DNA of 64,000 nt from Puffinus mauretanicus (Eukaryota; Chordata; Aves; Procellariiformes; Procellariidae): contig JAJKFH010003173.1 in assembly GCA_023333565.1 (NCBI GenBank), positions 2,294,001 to 2,358,000 of the forward strand. The letters are read 5' to 3'. Within the stretch, counting starts at the first letter, position 1, and the number at the start of each line of letters is the position of its first letter. Under the pieces are notes generated by a model, which worked only from the letters and a program-made list of their open reading frames with translations, was not told the DNA's origin and searched no databases. Shown piece by piece: positions 50,569 to 62,691 of the stretch. A program made the translations under genes and the position numbers.

Positions 50569-52235
50569 GCTGACAAATACAAATCCGCCGGTACACACCG
50601 CCGGCTCTGCCTCGCACCCGAATTCTCTCTGAGCAGCAGCTCCGAGGCAAAGAGCATCAAAACGCGCCCGGGGTCCCCTGCGACAGTGACATCCCGCGGT
50701 CCCCTGCCTGGGGATGCCCACGTGCCTTTCTCGCCCCTCTTGCTCGCTGCCAGGCCGAGCTGGGGTGGAGGGTGCTGGAGGACCCCAGCCCGGGGGAGGC
50801 GGCGGGACACGGGTGCAGCAGTCGCCCCATTGCCCCAAGCTCTGGCAGGGGACACCCACACGCCCGCACTGCAGGCTGTCCCTTTTGTTCTTCCCTCTTG
50901 CTCATCTCCTCACGTTCCTGCCGGGGTTCTCTCCTCTGTGTGCGATTTGTCGCCAGGTCGGGCTGGTGTCCCCGAGCGGGGTCCCCGAGGGGGTCGCAGC
51001 ATGAGCCTGTGCGGGGCAGGAGCCCGGGGATGGGGAAGGGGCAGGCAGTCCCCCCTCGGGATCCCCATTTTTATATCCCTGCAAAATCTCGGGAAAACAA
51101 AATAAAAGCACACGGTTAATTTTTCAGTCCAGAAGACGGGAAGGAAGCAGCGCCCTGAAGCCTACACGGCACCATTTTCCCGGTACGTCCCTGCACGACT
51201 GGTTATATATCTGCAAGGAGGCAGTGGAAGAGATAACTGGTCCTGGGAGATTAAAAGACCCAGACACAAAAGGTGTTAATGGTCCTGTCTGCTAACAAAT
51301 GCAACTTGTTCAGTTGCAACTGGCTGACGCTGCAGCCTTTTAATTACATTTTTGTCTGGCAATAAAAGAAACAAATTTGACTCTTAAAGCAGCACGTAAC
51401 ACATGAGGCATCATTACCATTTTCTTCACTGGTTTTTCCTTTCTTTATCAGCGAACGCTGTGCTCTTTAGGAAGTTTATTTCCCCCTGGACCAATCTCCT
51501 GCCTGTAAATTTGAGAGTGGGTGGGGGCGAAGACAGCAAGAGAGAGAGGAAGAGAAAGTAATAGAAAATTTCTGCAATGCAAAGCGCATTCCATAGAAAA
51601 AGGCCACATTATTCAGCACGCCTTGCCGGCGTGTTTGTATAATGGGGGACTCCATCAGGTTCTCTTCACCCCTCTAACTTGCTTCCCAGGGTGGCTGTAA
51701 AGACGACTGGGAGGGGGAAAGAGAAACCAAGCTGCTCCTCCTGCATTTCTGGGGCTGGCAGAGGGAATCAGTCTCTTTTGGGCTCTAACTACGGTTGTTC
51801 CTGCATTTTATAGTATCGCCCCTGATTTATTATCAGCTTTTATAGTAGCTGTAAACCAGCCCCAAAGCAGAGAAATAAAGTAACCAGAAGAACATTTCCC
51901 CTTCCCACCCAACGTGGTCTGTGCAGCAGTGCCGGAGCGGCGGATGCTGGGACCAGCCGCCCCCGGCGCAGCCCGGCGTGCAGCCCGTGGTCCCTCCATC
52001 GCTGCCGCAGCAGCCAAGCGAGCAAGCGAGAGATGGCAAGTCGGGGATGTTGCTTTGATCTGAAACGGCGCGAGCGGGGTTAATCAGGGCTCCACGCTCC
52101 TGTCTGTATGAAAAGACAGGGTTTGGTATTGATCTCTTGAAGGTGGTGTGAGGCTGGGGGGAAGCGTTCTTTAATCAGCTTGAAATTAGCTCCTGTGGGT
52201 AGGGAGGACAGCCCCATAATTCAGGACAGTCGCTT
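50569..52235. other. Non-coding; GC-rich then AT-rich
   Basis: From 50569 to about 51080 the sequence is GC-rich with no supported exon. From about 51110 to 51650 it becomes AT-rich and non-repetitive, enhancer-like in texture. A small GC-rich island follows at about 51910-52040, where the minus strand could encode an Ala-rich peptide from 52017; that is not supported as a gene. Confidence 0.45.
51311..51322. promoter_or_regulatory. 12-bp perfect palindrome CAGTTGCAACTG
   Basis: The word is its own reverse complement. It contains two CANNTG E-box words and two AACTG (MYB-type) cores. It lies in an AT-rich, enhancer-like stretch. Confidence 0.45.
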
Positions 52236-52432
52236 CTGACTCGGGAAGGAGTCCTGAGTCCAATTCCCTTCGCTGCCACAGGCTTCTGGTGTGACCTTGG
52301 CTCGGCCGTATAGACCCAGCACTCCAAATGTATTTAAATACCAAAATCAATGAGGGCTCGGAAGTGGATGCTTAAATGTCTTTATTGACCTGGCCCTTAG
52401 CCTCGCTGTGCCTCATTTCCTTAGCTCTAGTA
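52236..52432 (-). mobile_element. Ancient MIR/CORE-SINE-type element, minus orientation
   Basis: Read on the minus strand it runs from GAAATGAGGCACAGCGAGGC through TTTAAGCATCC and GGTATTTAAATACA to CCAAGGTCACACCAG and CCTGTGGCAG, ending near GACTCAGGACTCC. These blocks follow the order of the MIR/CORE-SINE-type family. CCAAGGTCACACCAGAAG aligns base by base with CCAAAGTCACATCAGGAA in the copy at 42345-42362. The two copies face opposite ways about 10 kb apart. Confidence 0.75.
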
Positions 52433-53298
52433 CAAGCTCGGACTCGTGTCCAAGGCTGAGCTGTGCAGGGCTTTGCTGTACCCCAGAGCCAGCACCCCGA
52501 CACTGACTGCTTCCATGGGCTTTGGCTTGTCACCTCGCCCTGCTGCATCTTTGCTCCCCCTTTTCGGGAGGGGACGGGGAGTGTCTCTGGGCAGCATTTC
52601 ACATGCCTGGGCTGATGTTGAGGGACTTGGAAATTATCCCAAAACAAGTACTAAAAGAGACTATAAAAATATATAAAAATATGATTATGAACATCATAAT
52701 AACAGCATGTTAATAGTGCCCGATACCTACAGTGGAAGTGAGGATTTACTGATAACGCTGAAAAAGCTTGGTGTCAGTACACAACAGCTTCAGACGATAC
52801 GAAGCCTCCCCAAGACTCCTGCCTCCTAAACTCGAATGTAAGTTACTCCTCCAAAATGGCAATTATTCAAACATTCGTCCTAGGTGCAAAACCTGTGTCA
52901 CAGCCAACTCCGGGGCCCCACGCCGTGCAAATCCTCCCCCTGGGTTTGCAGCCGCAGCCCCCGGGCTCTGCGCTGCTCCGCGGAGGAGTCACGGATCCGG
53001 ATCAAGGCTGGAGGAAGCACAGGGTAAGCGATGTCGGTGTTTACCTTTGCAGCAGAGAGAGGGAAAGAGGGAGTAGGAGGAAAACACACAGTAGATCCTT
53101 GAAAATCTCTTTTTCTAAGGCAGCTCAGGGAAGCTTTGGGGCTCGGGCTGTGCTATCTGGCTTGTGTTTTACCCAGCTGGTTTTTCTTGGCGTTACTGCT
53201 GAAGGAATGCTTATCGATCCCTGCTTCCAGCGATGCACAATGGGAGAGCCCTGGGCGCCGAGGGTAACGTATGGCTGCCCTGCCACAGCAGCAGAGAT

Positions 53299-53339
53299 GC
53301 CGTAACTCAGGAGCAGGCGGAGCCCGCCTGAGTTACGGC
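53299..53339. repeat. Perfect 13-bp inverted repeat (hairpin)
   Basis: Arms GCCGTAACTCAGG (53299-53311) and CCTGAGTTACGGC (53327-53339) are exactly complementary, with a 15-base spacer. The spacer and right arm also allow an alternative inner hairpin, CAGGCGG-AGC-CCGCCTG, at 53314-53330, so two mutually exclusive folds exist. With one bulge the stem can gain about three more pairs. No T run follows, so it is not a terminator-type hairpin. It might be a short structured RNA, the remains of a small foldback element, or a cruciform-forming site. Confidence 0.85.
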
Positions 53340-55294
53340 TCTGTCCTGCACCAGCGATAGACCTGCAATAACTTACTGCCTGCTGCTAGGATGTGATTTG
53401 GTTTATTCTGCACAGGGGAGATGCGGGAGGGGAAAAGGTGTCTCCTTGTTGGCTCCGGAGAAAGGGCTGCAGGTGGCTTTTCCGAACACCTCTGGGGTTT
53501 ATGACTCCATCATGCTGCCTAAGGGAACTGCTGTTATGTCCTTAAATCATTAAAGAATAATAATAATCGTGACACCAAAAACAATTCCCATATATGAATA
53601 ATGCCGATGCGAGTCTCCGGGAGGTGTGGGTACTTCTTGCCCAGCAGTTCCCATCCCCGCTGGGAGGTAGCAAAGTCAGGCTTGGCTCAGCCGATGCCTG
53701 GGAGGAAGGAGAGGAGGAAACTGCTGCTGGGAATGGATCCCATCTAAAGCAACCCTGCCATCGTGCACCAGGGACTGAGGGCATCACCTCCTGCCCTGCA
53801 AGCATTCCCAGCGGCTGTAGGACCTGCCTGACCCTGGCACAGTGGGGCGTGGAGAGGCTGGGATGCTGCCTTTGGCCCTGGGAGATGCTGCGGATGGGAA
53901 ACCTCATCCCTCCTTAGCCCGGCTCATTGCTCCAGGTGCAGGGCGTGAGAGCTGGAGGGGTGGGATGAGAGCAGCCCAACCAGGTGGGCTTCAGCTGGGG
54001 GAAAAAACAGGCAATGCTCCCTGGTTTTAAAGGTCCCGAAGAGGCAATGGGAGAGATGCTGTGGTGCCTGGGTGTGCAGGGGCAGGCTGGGCTCTGAGGA
54101 AGGAGGTAAACCCTCTCCCCCAGGGAGCTGCAGTGGTGCCTGGGCAGTGGGGGGTCTGTGGGGACCTGATGCTGGGGTGCTGCTGCACAAGCTGGTGTGG
54201 GCAGAAAAGCGTTGTTACACAAGGAGTTACGGTCAGTGTGATGTTTCTTGCTTTATTTTAGCTATTCTTTATGCTGGTGAGTTCCTGATCAGGTCTCGTG
54301 GGCTCTCTGTCCCCTATGGATGGAAAATTGAAGTCTGGTGGTGTGATGTTTGACCCTGATGGCATAGGTGGCAAGGAAAGGCACCTAGTGTGTGTTCTTC
54401 TCATGTGGGTTTCTGGTGGCATCTACCCCTTGCTGGAATGGGAGGTATAGTGAAGCAGTGCCATACGCTTTGTGCCCCCAAATGGTTCCAGAGTCTTTGC
54501 AAGGAGTGTCCCCCCTGAATGAAGCTTGGCAAGTTTGAGCTGATCCAGAGGGGAAGCAGAGGCACCAGGGCCCTTGTTCGTTCAGGTCTGTCAGAGCTAA
54601 GCCCAGGCTTAGCCCTCCAAATCTACTGCCTCTCTGTAAGACTGCCTTAGTGCTGCTCCCCAAGGAGCTCATGTTGTGTCTCAAGGGATAAGAAGGGAGA
54701 CATGAAGCTCCTTACAACCCTACATGTGTAACTGGCTGTAGGTAAAAAATCATCCTGAGACTGCAAGCTGCTTCTCCAGCAAGAAAAGTTTTTAACCCCT
54801 TGCACTAGGGGAATATGTTCCAGGTGACTTCAAGTGCAGAAGAGGCATGAGAACTGCTGAAGCAGCAGAGAAAATAAATGAGTGCCATCTCGGCTAAAAT
54901 CCCACACAATTAAAACCTGGATCAGGCTGTACTCATCTGCCTGAAGATAGCATCTTGAGTGACATGCATTAGTCATCATCTGCAGCAAGCTGGCTTCGCG
55001 CACGGGAGGAGCCTGTTTACGAGCAAGGTGTTAGACGGAGAGGGCTCCAGGCCACCCAGGGCCAGCTTCTCCCTCCCCGGCAGCGTGCCGCCTGTGTCTG
55101 GAGCAGGGTGGAATGCCTGTCTCCATCTCCTTCCCGCGCTTGCAGTGGAGGCAGCTCAGGCTGACTGTAAATGTGTTTACAGAAATGCTTCTCCTCCTGC
55201 ACCTAAAAGCATGTGGGGGAACACTGCCAACATGGGCCAGCATCTTTCCCCTCTGCAAGGCGGTAAATGCCCCATGTCATCAGGAATGAGGTGA

Positions 55295-55425
55295 CGCTAG
55301 TGTCCCCATCCAGCAAACGGGAAGGGGGTCATTGAGTAAGGGACCTGCCTGAGGCTGCGCAGGGAGCCTACAGCAGAGGAGGAGAAACTCAATTAGTCTT
55401 AAGACCAAACAAGCACCTTTGAACC
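55295..55425 (+). mobile_element. Probable third MIR/CORE-SINE-type remnant
   Basis: GTCCCCATCCAGCAAACGG, GTAAGGGACCTGCCTGAGG and CAGGGAGCC follow the order of the conserved SINE block (a CCCCAT..., then GACCTGCC..., then CAGGGAG... pattern). Divergence is high and the ends are unclear. Confidence 0.4.
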
Positions 55426-57700
55426 CCCCGTACTTGGAATGAGAAGTGATTAAATGACCTGGGCTTAATGGTGCTGTACAAGCTTCCACCAAGCCTTGGA
55501 TGAAAGCCCTGTGCAGTTCAGCTCTTTCTATGGAGTTCGCCTGTCGGTCCAGCCCCGAGCAAGGTCTCTGCAGCGCTGGCTGCTCCCATCGATGGTGCTT
55601 TGGCAGCTGGCGAGAGACCTGCTGTCACCCCACCTCCCCCAGGCCCATGTTTTGGGGCAGTGGGTGCCCTGAAAACAATCCCCAGGAGCTGCGGGGTGTT
55701 GCAAAGGGACCCAGCCAAGCGCAGGAGCATCCACCCACAGCCACATGGCCAGGGCAGGCAAAGCTTTCCTTCTCCTTCCCTGAGCTGAAGCCAACCTCTC
55801 CGGCAGCGCTGCGCGGCCGAGCCACGAGATTGAGCCCTGGGGCAGACAGGTCAGGAGCCACCAGTAAGTACTGAGTGATTACCTGCACCCCTGGGAGCTG
55901 TGACCCGCTCCGTGCAGCAGCCTGGGGTGGGCTTGAGACATTTCCTGCACCACAGAAAGCACAAGGCAGCTCTTCCCCCTTGCTCGCAGCGATCTGTGCA
56001 TGCTATGCTGCATGCACACAAGGATGCAGCACTGGGGATGGGCACTGGACGGGGTGGCGGTGGCTTGGTGTGGCCGGCTGCCTGCTCAGCGCCTGTGCGT
56101 TGAGTTCAGTGGGAGGGGAGGGTGTGAGGCGTTTGCCCTGCCAGCCCCACGGCACGGGGGGGGTTGCAAACCAGAAGCAATCCCAGCCTTTGTTCTCTTT
56201 AAGTACCCAAGGTCCTGGCAGCAGGAGGTGGGCACCGGCACAAACACCATCTGGAAGGGCTTCTCCAGCTGACTGGGAGCTCCACAGTCTCACGAGAGAA
56301 GTGGCTTTCATAGGATGCTTATAGGGTTTTTGCAAAATAAAGGGGCATGCCCCACAGCCTGACATTTCACCCCTTGCTATTTGAAAAGCCATGAGGAGAT
56401 TTTCCAGCTGAGACCCCTTTTTGACTCTCACTTTATGCTGCAAAGTATTTAAGTGAGGCCAACATTAAGCATGTGTTCCCATAAAGTATCTGCATAAATG
56501 CTTTGCTGAATGGGGGCCAACATGCCAGAACAAAACCCATTTGGTTTGGGCACATGGGCAGGGATTTTATGTTATTGAAGTCCTGCCAATTAAATCAGGT
56601 CACTCCAATCTCTCCTCTTCTGCCTCTCTGGCTTTCTCGCCTGTGTGCACGTCTGTTCTCCATCCCTGCAGTCCAGCCCACCGCTCCAGGCAAATGCTCT
56701 GGGAATGAGCCAGACCCCCAGCTCTGCTCATGCTCCTGAGCATGAAATGGGGATTCAATGGCCACTGTCACTCCCGGGGCGTGTGGCATCCGCAGGGCTC
56801 TGACAGCCGCTGGATGGGGCTGGGAAAAACATTTCTGGGGAGCGACTGCTGGAAAGCAAACAAAAGCTGGGGTTGCTCTGCTGCACCCACCCCGAATGCT
56901 GCCTTTGTCAGAGCCCTACAACTGTGCCTGAGACACTTCTCCCTGCATCGCGTCGGGTGCGAAGGTGGATGGGGTCTCCAATCCTCACTTCTTACGATGG
57001 GTGACAGGCAACTGGGACTGCAGATCTCTCCATCTGAGACATAGCAAAGCAGAAGGCAGCTTTTCCCCAGTGTTTTTCAAGGTTAAGAGTCTCCGAGCAT
57101 CCCTTTCCAGGGGAGGTGAGTCCCCTGCTTGGGGACTCGGCCACCGCCTAGCCAGAGGGGCAGGGGAAGGTGCTGCAGAACCCCACGGGGCATCTGCAGT
57201 GTCACCCTGGGCACACTGGGATGGGGAAGGTGCATGGGGCTCCCAGGACCACAGTGCAGCCAGATCTTCCCAAAAGCAAATAAAACCCTTTGTGTGCCGG
57301 TGGGCAGGAGGGGATTTGGGCCACAAGTCAACTCTGTTGAGTCTCCTGCTTCCCTCCTAATGTGGGGCCATGCAGCACCATAGGAGAAACCCACCACCCA
57401 CCCCCGGGCTCGGTGACCCCAGTGTCCAGCCCATGGGGAGGGGACCCCGGTGTCACAGCGGGCTCAGCTGCAGCGGGAGCAGGATACGCTGCGGCTGCCG
57501 AGGGGTGCGAGCAGCCGGCTCAGCCTTTGCAGGAGCTTTTTATATCTGGTCCTCAGGAGCATGGCCCCAAGGGGTGGGGGTGCCGGGGCTGAGGGTGCCA
57601 GGGCTGCCCCTCGGGTGCTCACCAGAGCCGCAGGAGTTAAGCGCGCAGCCGGCAGGAGCTGATTCAGGTGGGTGGCACGTTGTGGTGACAAGACTCGAGT

Positions 57701-57764
57701 GAGGAGGAGGAGGATGGGGAAAGGGAGGGGAGAAGAGAGGAGGAGGAGGAGGAGAAGGGGGGAG
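57701..57764 (+). repeat. Homopurine GGA-rich tract
   Basis: Forty-nine bases without any pyrimidine (57716-57764), or 64 bases with a single T at 57715. The core is a (GGA)n repeat. Long polypurine-polypyrimidine stretches next to promoters can form triplex DNA. Confidence 0.88.
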
Positions 57765-58080
57765 CGTTTGCAGGCAGCAGGGAGCGGCGGGTGTGCGGCT
57801 GCAAAGGAGCCGTGCGAGGGAAGGATGAAGGTCTCTCCCCGCTGCCTCCAGACCGGGCGCTGAGGGTGAGCGTGGGGGTGGCCTGCTGTCCCTGTCCCCC
57901 CAGCCCCAAAGGGACAAGGACGGACCCCCCAGCTTTGGCAGGTCCAACACAACCCCGGCCCTTTGTCTGCCGGCGGGGGCTCTGCCCGAGCCAGATGTGC
58001 GGACAGCTGTGGCAGGGAGCAGGCAGGCGGATGACAGCGACGCTGGGAGACGGGAGGAGAGTCCAAGGGTGAGTCGGGCT
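57765..58080 (+). promoter_or_regulatory. CpG-rich block with donor-like sites, possible promoter
   Basis: CpG density is clearly raised, directly downstream of the purine tract. Two good plus-strand donor words occur: CTGAGG|GTGAGC near 57867 and CCAAGG|GTGAGTC near 58072. Together these resemble a TATA-less promoter with a non-coding first exon running rightward. A minus-strand frame of 281 codons (57464-58309) spans it but is Pro/Ser/Leu-rich and resembles no known protein. No downstream acceptor or coding exon is recognised. Confidence 0.3.
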
Positions 58081-61000
58081 CCAGCCCCGTTAACCGTGTT
58101 GTCGGTCGGTTGTGGTTTTTGGAGGGGGGAGTCCTGTGCCTGGGGACTCTGCAACACAGAGCTGGCTGCTTGGCAGTTTGTTTGGGGTGTTTTTTTCCCT
58201 TCCTTCCTGAGCTTTGCTTTCGTTGATCTCTGGCATGGAGATCATGGCATGGATAAAAGGTGTATTTGAAAATAAAAGAAAGAAAAGCTGGTGAAAATAG
58301 GAAATGCACACAGCATCAGTGCCTCACTGGTGCGTGGTCCAGGAGTGGGCAAGGGGTGCGTGAGGCAGCCGAGGGAAAGGAGGTTTCCCTCGGCACTGAT
58401 GCTGGGAGCTGGATTCCCGGTCCCGGAAACTCCTCTGGGATTGAGTCGATCCTCACCCAGGCACCGATGGGAACGTGGGGTAACCGTGGCGAACCCCGTG
58501 GCGATGCGCTGGGGCTGCTGAGACTGAAATCCAGCCTTGCACAGGGATGCTGGCAGGAGGCGATCCAGCCAGGAGCAGCGCTTTCAAGGCATTAACCCCT
58601 CTGTGCCTGAACTCCATGGGAAATGTTAAAGGGGTGAAGTTAAGTGTAGAAAAGAAGCTGTGTTAAATAAACCAGCCTGGTCCTTTGGTCTCCCTCCTTC
58701 GCAACCCACCTTTGCCTGCCGACGCCAGGCTCAGCCCACCCAAGGGAGAGGACAGACTGCTCACGGGGTGGCAGGTAAAAGGTGACGGCAAAGCAAACCT
58801 TGGGAGCAGCCGCCCTGGGCCCGTGGTGTCATTTTAATGGTTTCTGTGCTGGTTCTGTGTTTACCTCGACCCTTCCCAATCCTGCTCCTCTATGCATGCG
58901 CTTCCCCGACGCAGCCACGCAGGAGGCATGCACCCACCCGCAATCTCCGTGCTTGTACCCCTGTGCAAAGCAGCCGTCCCCTCCGCAGCTGTGGCGTGCG
59001 GGGCTGTGCCCTGCCAGCCTGGGGAGCCATGGGGACCAGGGCTCCCGGGGGTCTGTGTGCAGGGGGGGACCCTTGCACCCGCCTGTGCTGACCCAGTCCG
59101 AGAAGGGTGCTCGGGACTGGGAAGGACCCCATGGCTCCGTGTGTGGCTGAGGCATCGGCTGTCCTTGCCTCTCCCCCATGCTCAGGGAGGCACCGGGCCC
59201 TCCTCATCTCCTCCTCCTCCTCTTGCTTCCTGCTGGAGCCTGAAAAAAGGGATTTGAGAGATCTCAGCAATGCCCCTCTCTCCCATGATGAGGAGGGGGC
59301 GATGCCCTTTGCTCCCCTGGGCTTGTCCCAGCCCGGCAGTGGGTCCCCAGAGGGGAGGAGGGGGTGCTCAGGGCTGGGCACTGCGGGGTGGGAAAAGGAG
59401 CCTTGGGGCAGTGTTCCCAGGGAGGCTTTTGCTGGAAGTTGCGGGTAGGTGCTGCCATCACCGCTGGGCATGAGGATCTGGTTCCTCAAGCCATGATCTA
59501 ACAAGGCTGGGAGGTCAGAAGCTACGCACGGATGCTGCCTGTCTCGCCCCCCTCGGGTTGCTGTGCCGGTGCTGAGCCAGGACGCAGCCCCTGCCGTTGC
59601 TTTGAGGCTGAGCAGCCCCGATCCCGCAGCCTGGATGCAGGCAGAACTCGTAGCAAGGCTGGGAAGCAAATGTCTCATTTCTGTCTCTAAAAGCCTGAGT
59701 GCGGTGCAGCCGTGGGGTGATGGGATGTGGCTCGTGCAAGTTTCCCAGAGCGTTGACTGCTCCCTGCCATGGGGCTTCTCTTGTGGGTGTCCGTCGGTCC
59801 CCGGTGCTCACACCTGGGGCATGGGGCACCATCATCCAGCTCCCATCCTGGCTCCCCGTGGCAGAGGACCCTGGTCCTGCTGGCCCAGCCTCTTTGCTAG
59901 GGACACGGCTCTTCCCGGCGCTCCTGGCTCTCCTTTCCCCGGTGCAGAGCCAGCGCTGCCACCCCAGCACCCTGGGTCCTCTCTGTGGGCAGTGGGGGCT
60001 GCTTTGGCACCCAGTTGGTGCTGGCATAAGTGGCTGTGCAGAGCAGGGCTGAGGGCCAAATCTGGGGATGAGTCTCTGCTCCTCAGCCATTTTAAACCCC
60101 TTCCTTTGGGTGGTACCTTTTTTATCTTCTGCAATGTAAAACAAGAAGCTCAGCATCAGCTGCCGGGGCTGAGCTGTGCCAACACCCATCGCAGAGCCTG
60201 CAAAATCCCTCTGGTGCAGGGGGAGGGAGTGGTGAGTTAGGCAGGACCCCAACCTAAACCCATCCCACCTTGCTAGGGATGGGAGCTAGGGGTGTCGGAG
60301 CATCAGGAAATCTCTTTCCCCACAGCAGTGTACATTAAGCTGCATAATTGCCTCCCGAGGGAGCCGGAGCAGCCCCTCTGCTCAGTGCTTCAGAGGAGGT
60401 GCCGTGGAGGCTCCGATTCCCGATGCGGAGCAGAGCCTCGGCTGCTCTAACCAGACGCGGCTCCTTCTGCTTCGAAGAGCCGTGCTGGCTCACGGCAGCA
60501 GAGGGTTTGGCCCCGCTCCTCGCTGTAGCTGAGCCCTGATGTTTAGGGATGTGATTCTAAATTTCCTGGCTAGGACAGGATGGAGGATGCTAGGAAGGTC
60601 TGGAGCTCAGTCCAGGTGGGCACCTGGAAGGCTGGGAACTTCACCACGCTACCAGCACCTCTCCAAATGCAGGGAAGTCCGAACACAGGGCTCTCTCCCT
60701 TTCTTGATTCCCAGCAGACGATGTATCTCCTAAATCACCTTCAGGGTAGACCCTGGTCACTAATGCCTCTTCCCTTCTGCCCTAAAAGCTACCCATGGGG
60801 TAGTGTTCCTGTTGGCATGTGGCTGACTTCCCAAAGAGCAGAAATGCCAGCCCAGGGCTGGTGTGATCCCCTCCTTGCACGCAGAAACTTGCCACCACCC
60901 TCCCTTCTTGCTCTCGCATCCTTTTTGCCAGGAAACACGCCAAGGGGCTGTTTCGCCGCCCTCCACCCAAGATGAGGTGCGAGGCCCCCGGCACTGGCTG

Positions 61001-61520
61001 GTGGTCGCTCTTCCTCTGCTCGGCAGGCGTGGGAGGGACCCGTGGCTTTGGTTCTCCTCCTGGAAATGAAACTGTTCTCGGGGGAAATGCCCTCTCCTGT
61101 GCTCTGCGTCGAAAGCTGCAGCTCTGCCCAGCCCTGGCTGGGGAAAACCACAAGAAGGAGAATTACAGCCGCTGTCAAGCACAGAGTGCTGTCTGCTGCT
61201 TGCTGGGAGTGCATCAGGAAAAACATTAAAATTAGATGAGTTTAAAACTTCTCCTTAAGAAGGGAAGATGGTCTCTGTCGATCAGGCTCTGCACTGGACT
61301 TTGGGTTTGAGTTTAGGGTTTGGTTATTGATGCTCGAGCTCCTCGTGGAGCCCAGGGCATCCCCCCTTGCCCTCCTGCTGTGCCAGCCCACGGCCATGCC
61401 CTGGCCACCCTGGACTTTTGCACAGGGGTCCCCACGCGTGTCCCTTCCAGCATCCCTCCTGTGCTGGACCGGGGCAGCTGCTGAAACGCCCGACACCCTT
61501 CCAGGACATCAGCCAGCTCC
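58081..61520. other. Non-coding, GC-rich
   Basis: GC-rich sequence without a supported gene. Long frames on both strands (for example 262 codons at 58890-59678 minus, 245 at 59515-60252 minus and 225 at 59563-60240 plus) overlap each other, so at most one could be real. None shows a recognisable domain, and they are rich in Gly, Pro, Ser and Ala, as expected from GC-rich, stop-poor sequence. Confidence 0.5.
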
Positions 61521-62671
61521 TAGGCGGTGAAATATATGTGCAGGTTTAGCGGTTGTTGATGGCAGAGAGTATTTTGTGATAAATATATATATTTATAGCG
61601 GGTTTTGTAAAAGGCTGTTCCAATGGGTGGGTTTTAGGAAGGCAATAAATGGCTGAGAAAATTGCTCCGGTTGTACCTTGGAGCAGGGGGATGGCACCCC
61701 CAGCACCCTTTGCCTTCCCCCCTCCATAGCCCGGTGGTGGTGAGCACTTGGGGCTCCTTGATGTGGGAATTGGGGTCCCACAAATTACACCATCCCAGTC
61801 AGGGAGGGATGGGGGCCTGAGTAACCCCCGTGCCCCCTCAGAACGGCTGGAGTCCTCGCAGTGAGTGCTCCCCGGGAACTGTTTGCAAACACGCTGCAGA
61901 GCAGGAATTATGTGTCGGCTCTGTTTGGCGTGTAATTCTGAATAACAAATAAATATGGGAAAATTGGGATCCGTTCCCAGACAATTCACAAAGGGCTTAA
62001 TTGGGACTTAAGTGGTGCCTAAGTCTTGTGCTGGCTTTCTGCACCAGGGTGCTTTTCACCCAGACAGGGAAAAGAGACAAACTTAGTCAATAAATTACTT
62101 CTGATAAATTATTCACCAACTCTTCTCAGAATTAATGCCAGCTTCCCCCTCCAGCAGCTTATAAATGCTCTGATATCTCCTGACCCTATCCAGGCTCTAG
62201 AGCGACCCATCAGCTTTAAAAGCCTATCCTAGGCACTATTATAAAATCATATTTTGTGGCATTTATAACCAGTCATAAAAAAATCACTCCAAGATTAAAT
62301 TTGCCGTGTGAGGTCGGAGCGTGACCGGCTTTGTCCTTCCTGTTGACCAAAGCTGAGTCGAGTCTGTTTTCAGGTTCAAGCTGAGAAAATTGTTTTGTAT
62401 GAAGACAGGCCACTGTGCTTCTGTGAGACTTAATAACGCTTGCTTTGAATTTAAAAGCCTTCATCAGTGAGGAATTTGTAATCAGCATAAAAGGGGTTTT
62501 GCATTTTAACCAGCATTTCCCAAAGGCAGACATGAACTAACTCCAGCTCTCTCCTTTGGGGGAAAAAAGCATCTTTGCGCCAAAGCCCTGGGAAGCTCCT
62601 CTCCCTGCTCTGTCCTGTGTCCCAGCACAACCATGTGGATAGAGATCAACAGCCTGGAAAAATAGAGAAGA

Positions 62672-62691
62672 AAACAAACAAACAAACAAAC
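62672..62691 (+). repeat. (AAAC)5 microsatellite
   Basis: Five exact AAAC units. A simple tetranucleotide repeat. Confidence 0.9.

Larger units (their letters stand above)
52433..57640. other. Non-coding, mixed composition
   Basis: No gene supported. It includes an exon-like segment at 52884-53023, the 53.3-kb hairpin, and a weak third SINE remnant. Frames of 100-150 codons, for example 55875-56324 on plus and 56003-56443 on minus, overlap on opposite strands and resemble nothing known to me. A 7-bp hairpin (ATTATGA / TCATAAT) sits at 52684-52700. Confidence 0.45.

Noticed and set aside
49974..50861. Minus-strand frames of 209-295 codons rich in His, Thr, Cys and Ala.
   Set aside because: They are reading frames through the 54-bp GT minisatellite, whose period is a multiple of three, and they occur in three overlapping frames at once.
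53299..53339. Hairpin as a bacterial-type transcription terminator.
   Set aside because: No T run follows, and the window is vertebrate.
57464..60252. Frames of 205-281 codons on both strands.
   Set aside because: They overlap on opposite strands and in several frames, are Pro/Ser/Gly-rich, and have no recognised family; expected from GC-rich composition.
61295..61330. Telomere-like TTTAGGGTTT words.
   Set aside because: Only one such word occurs; no tandem TTAGGG array.
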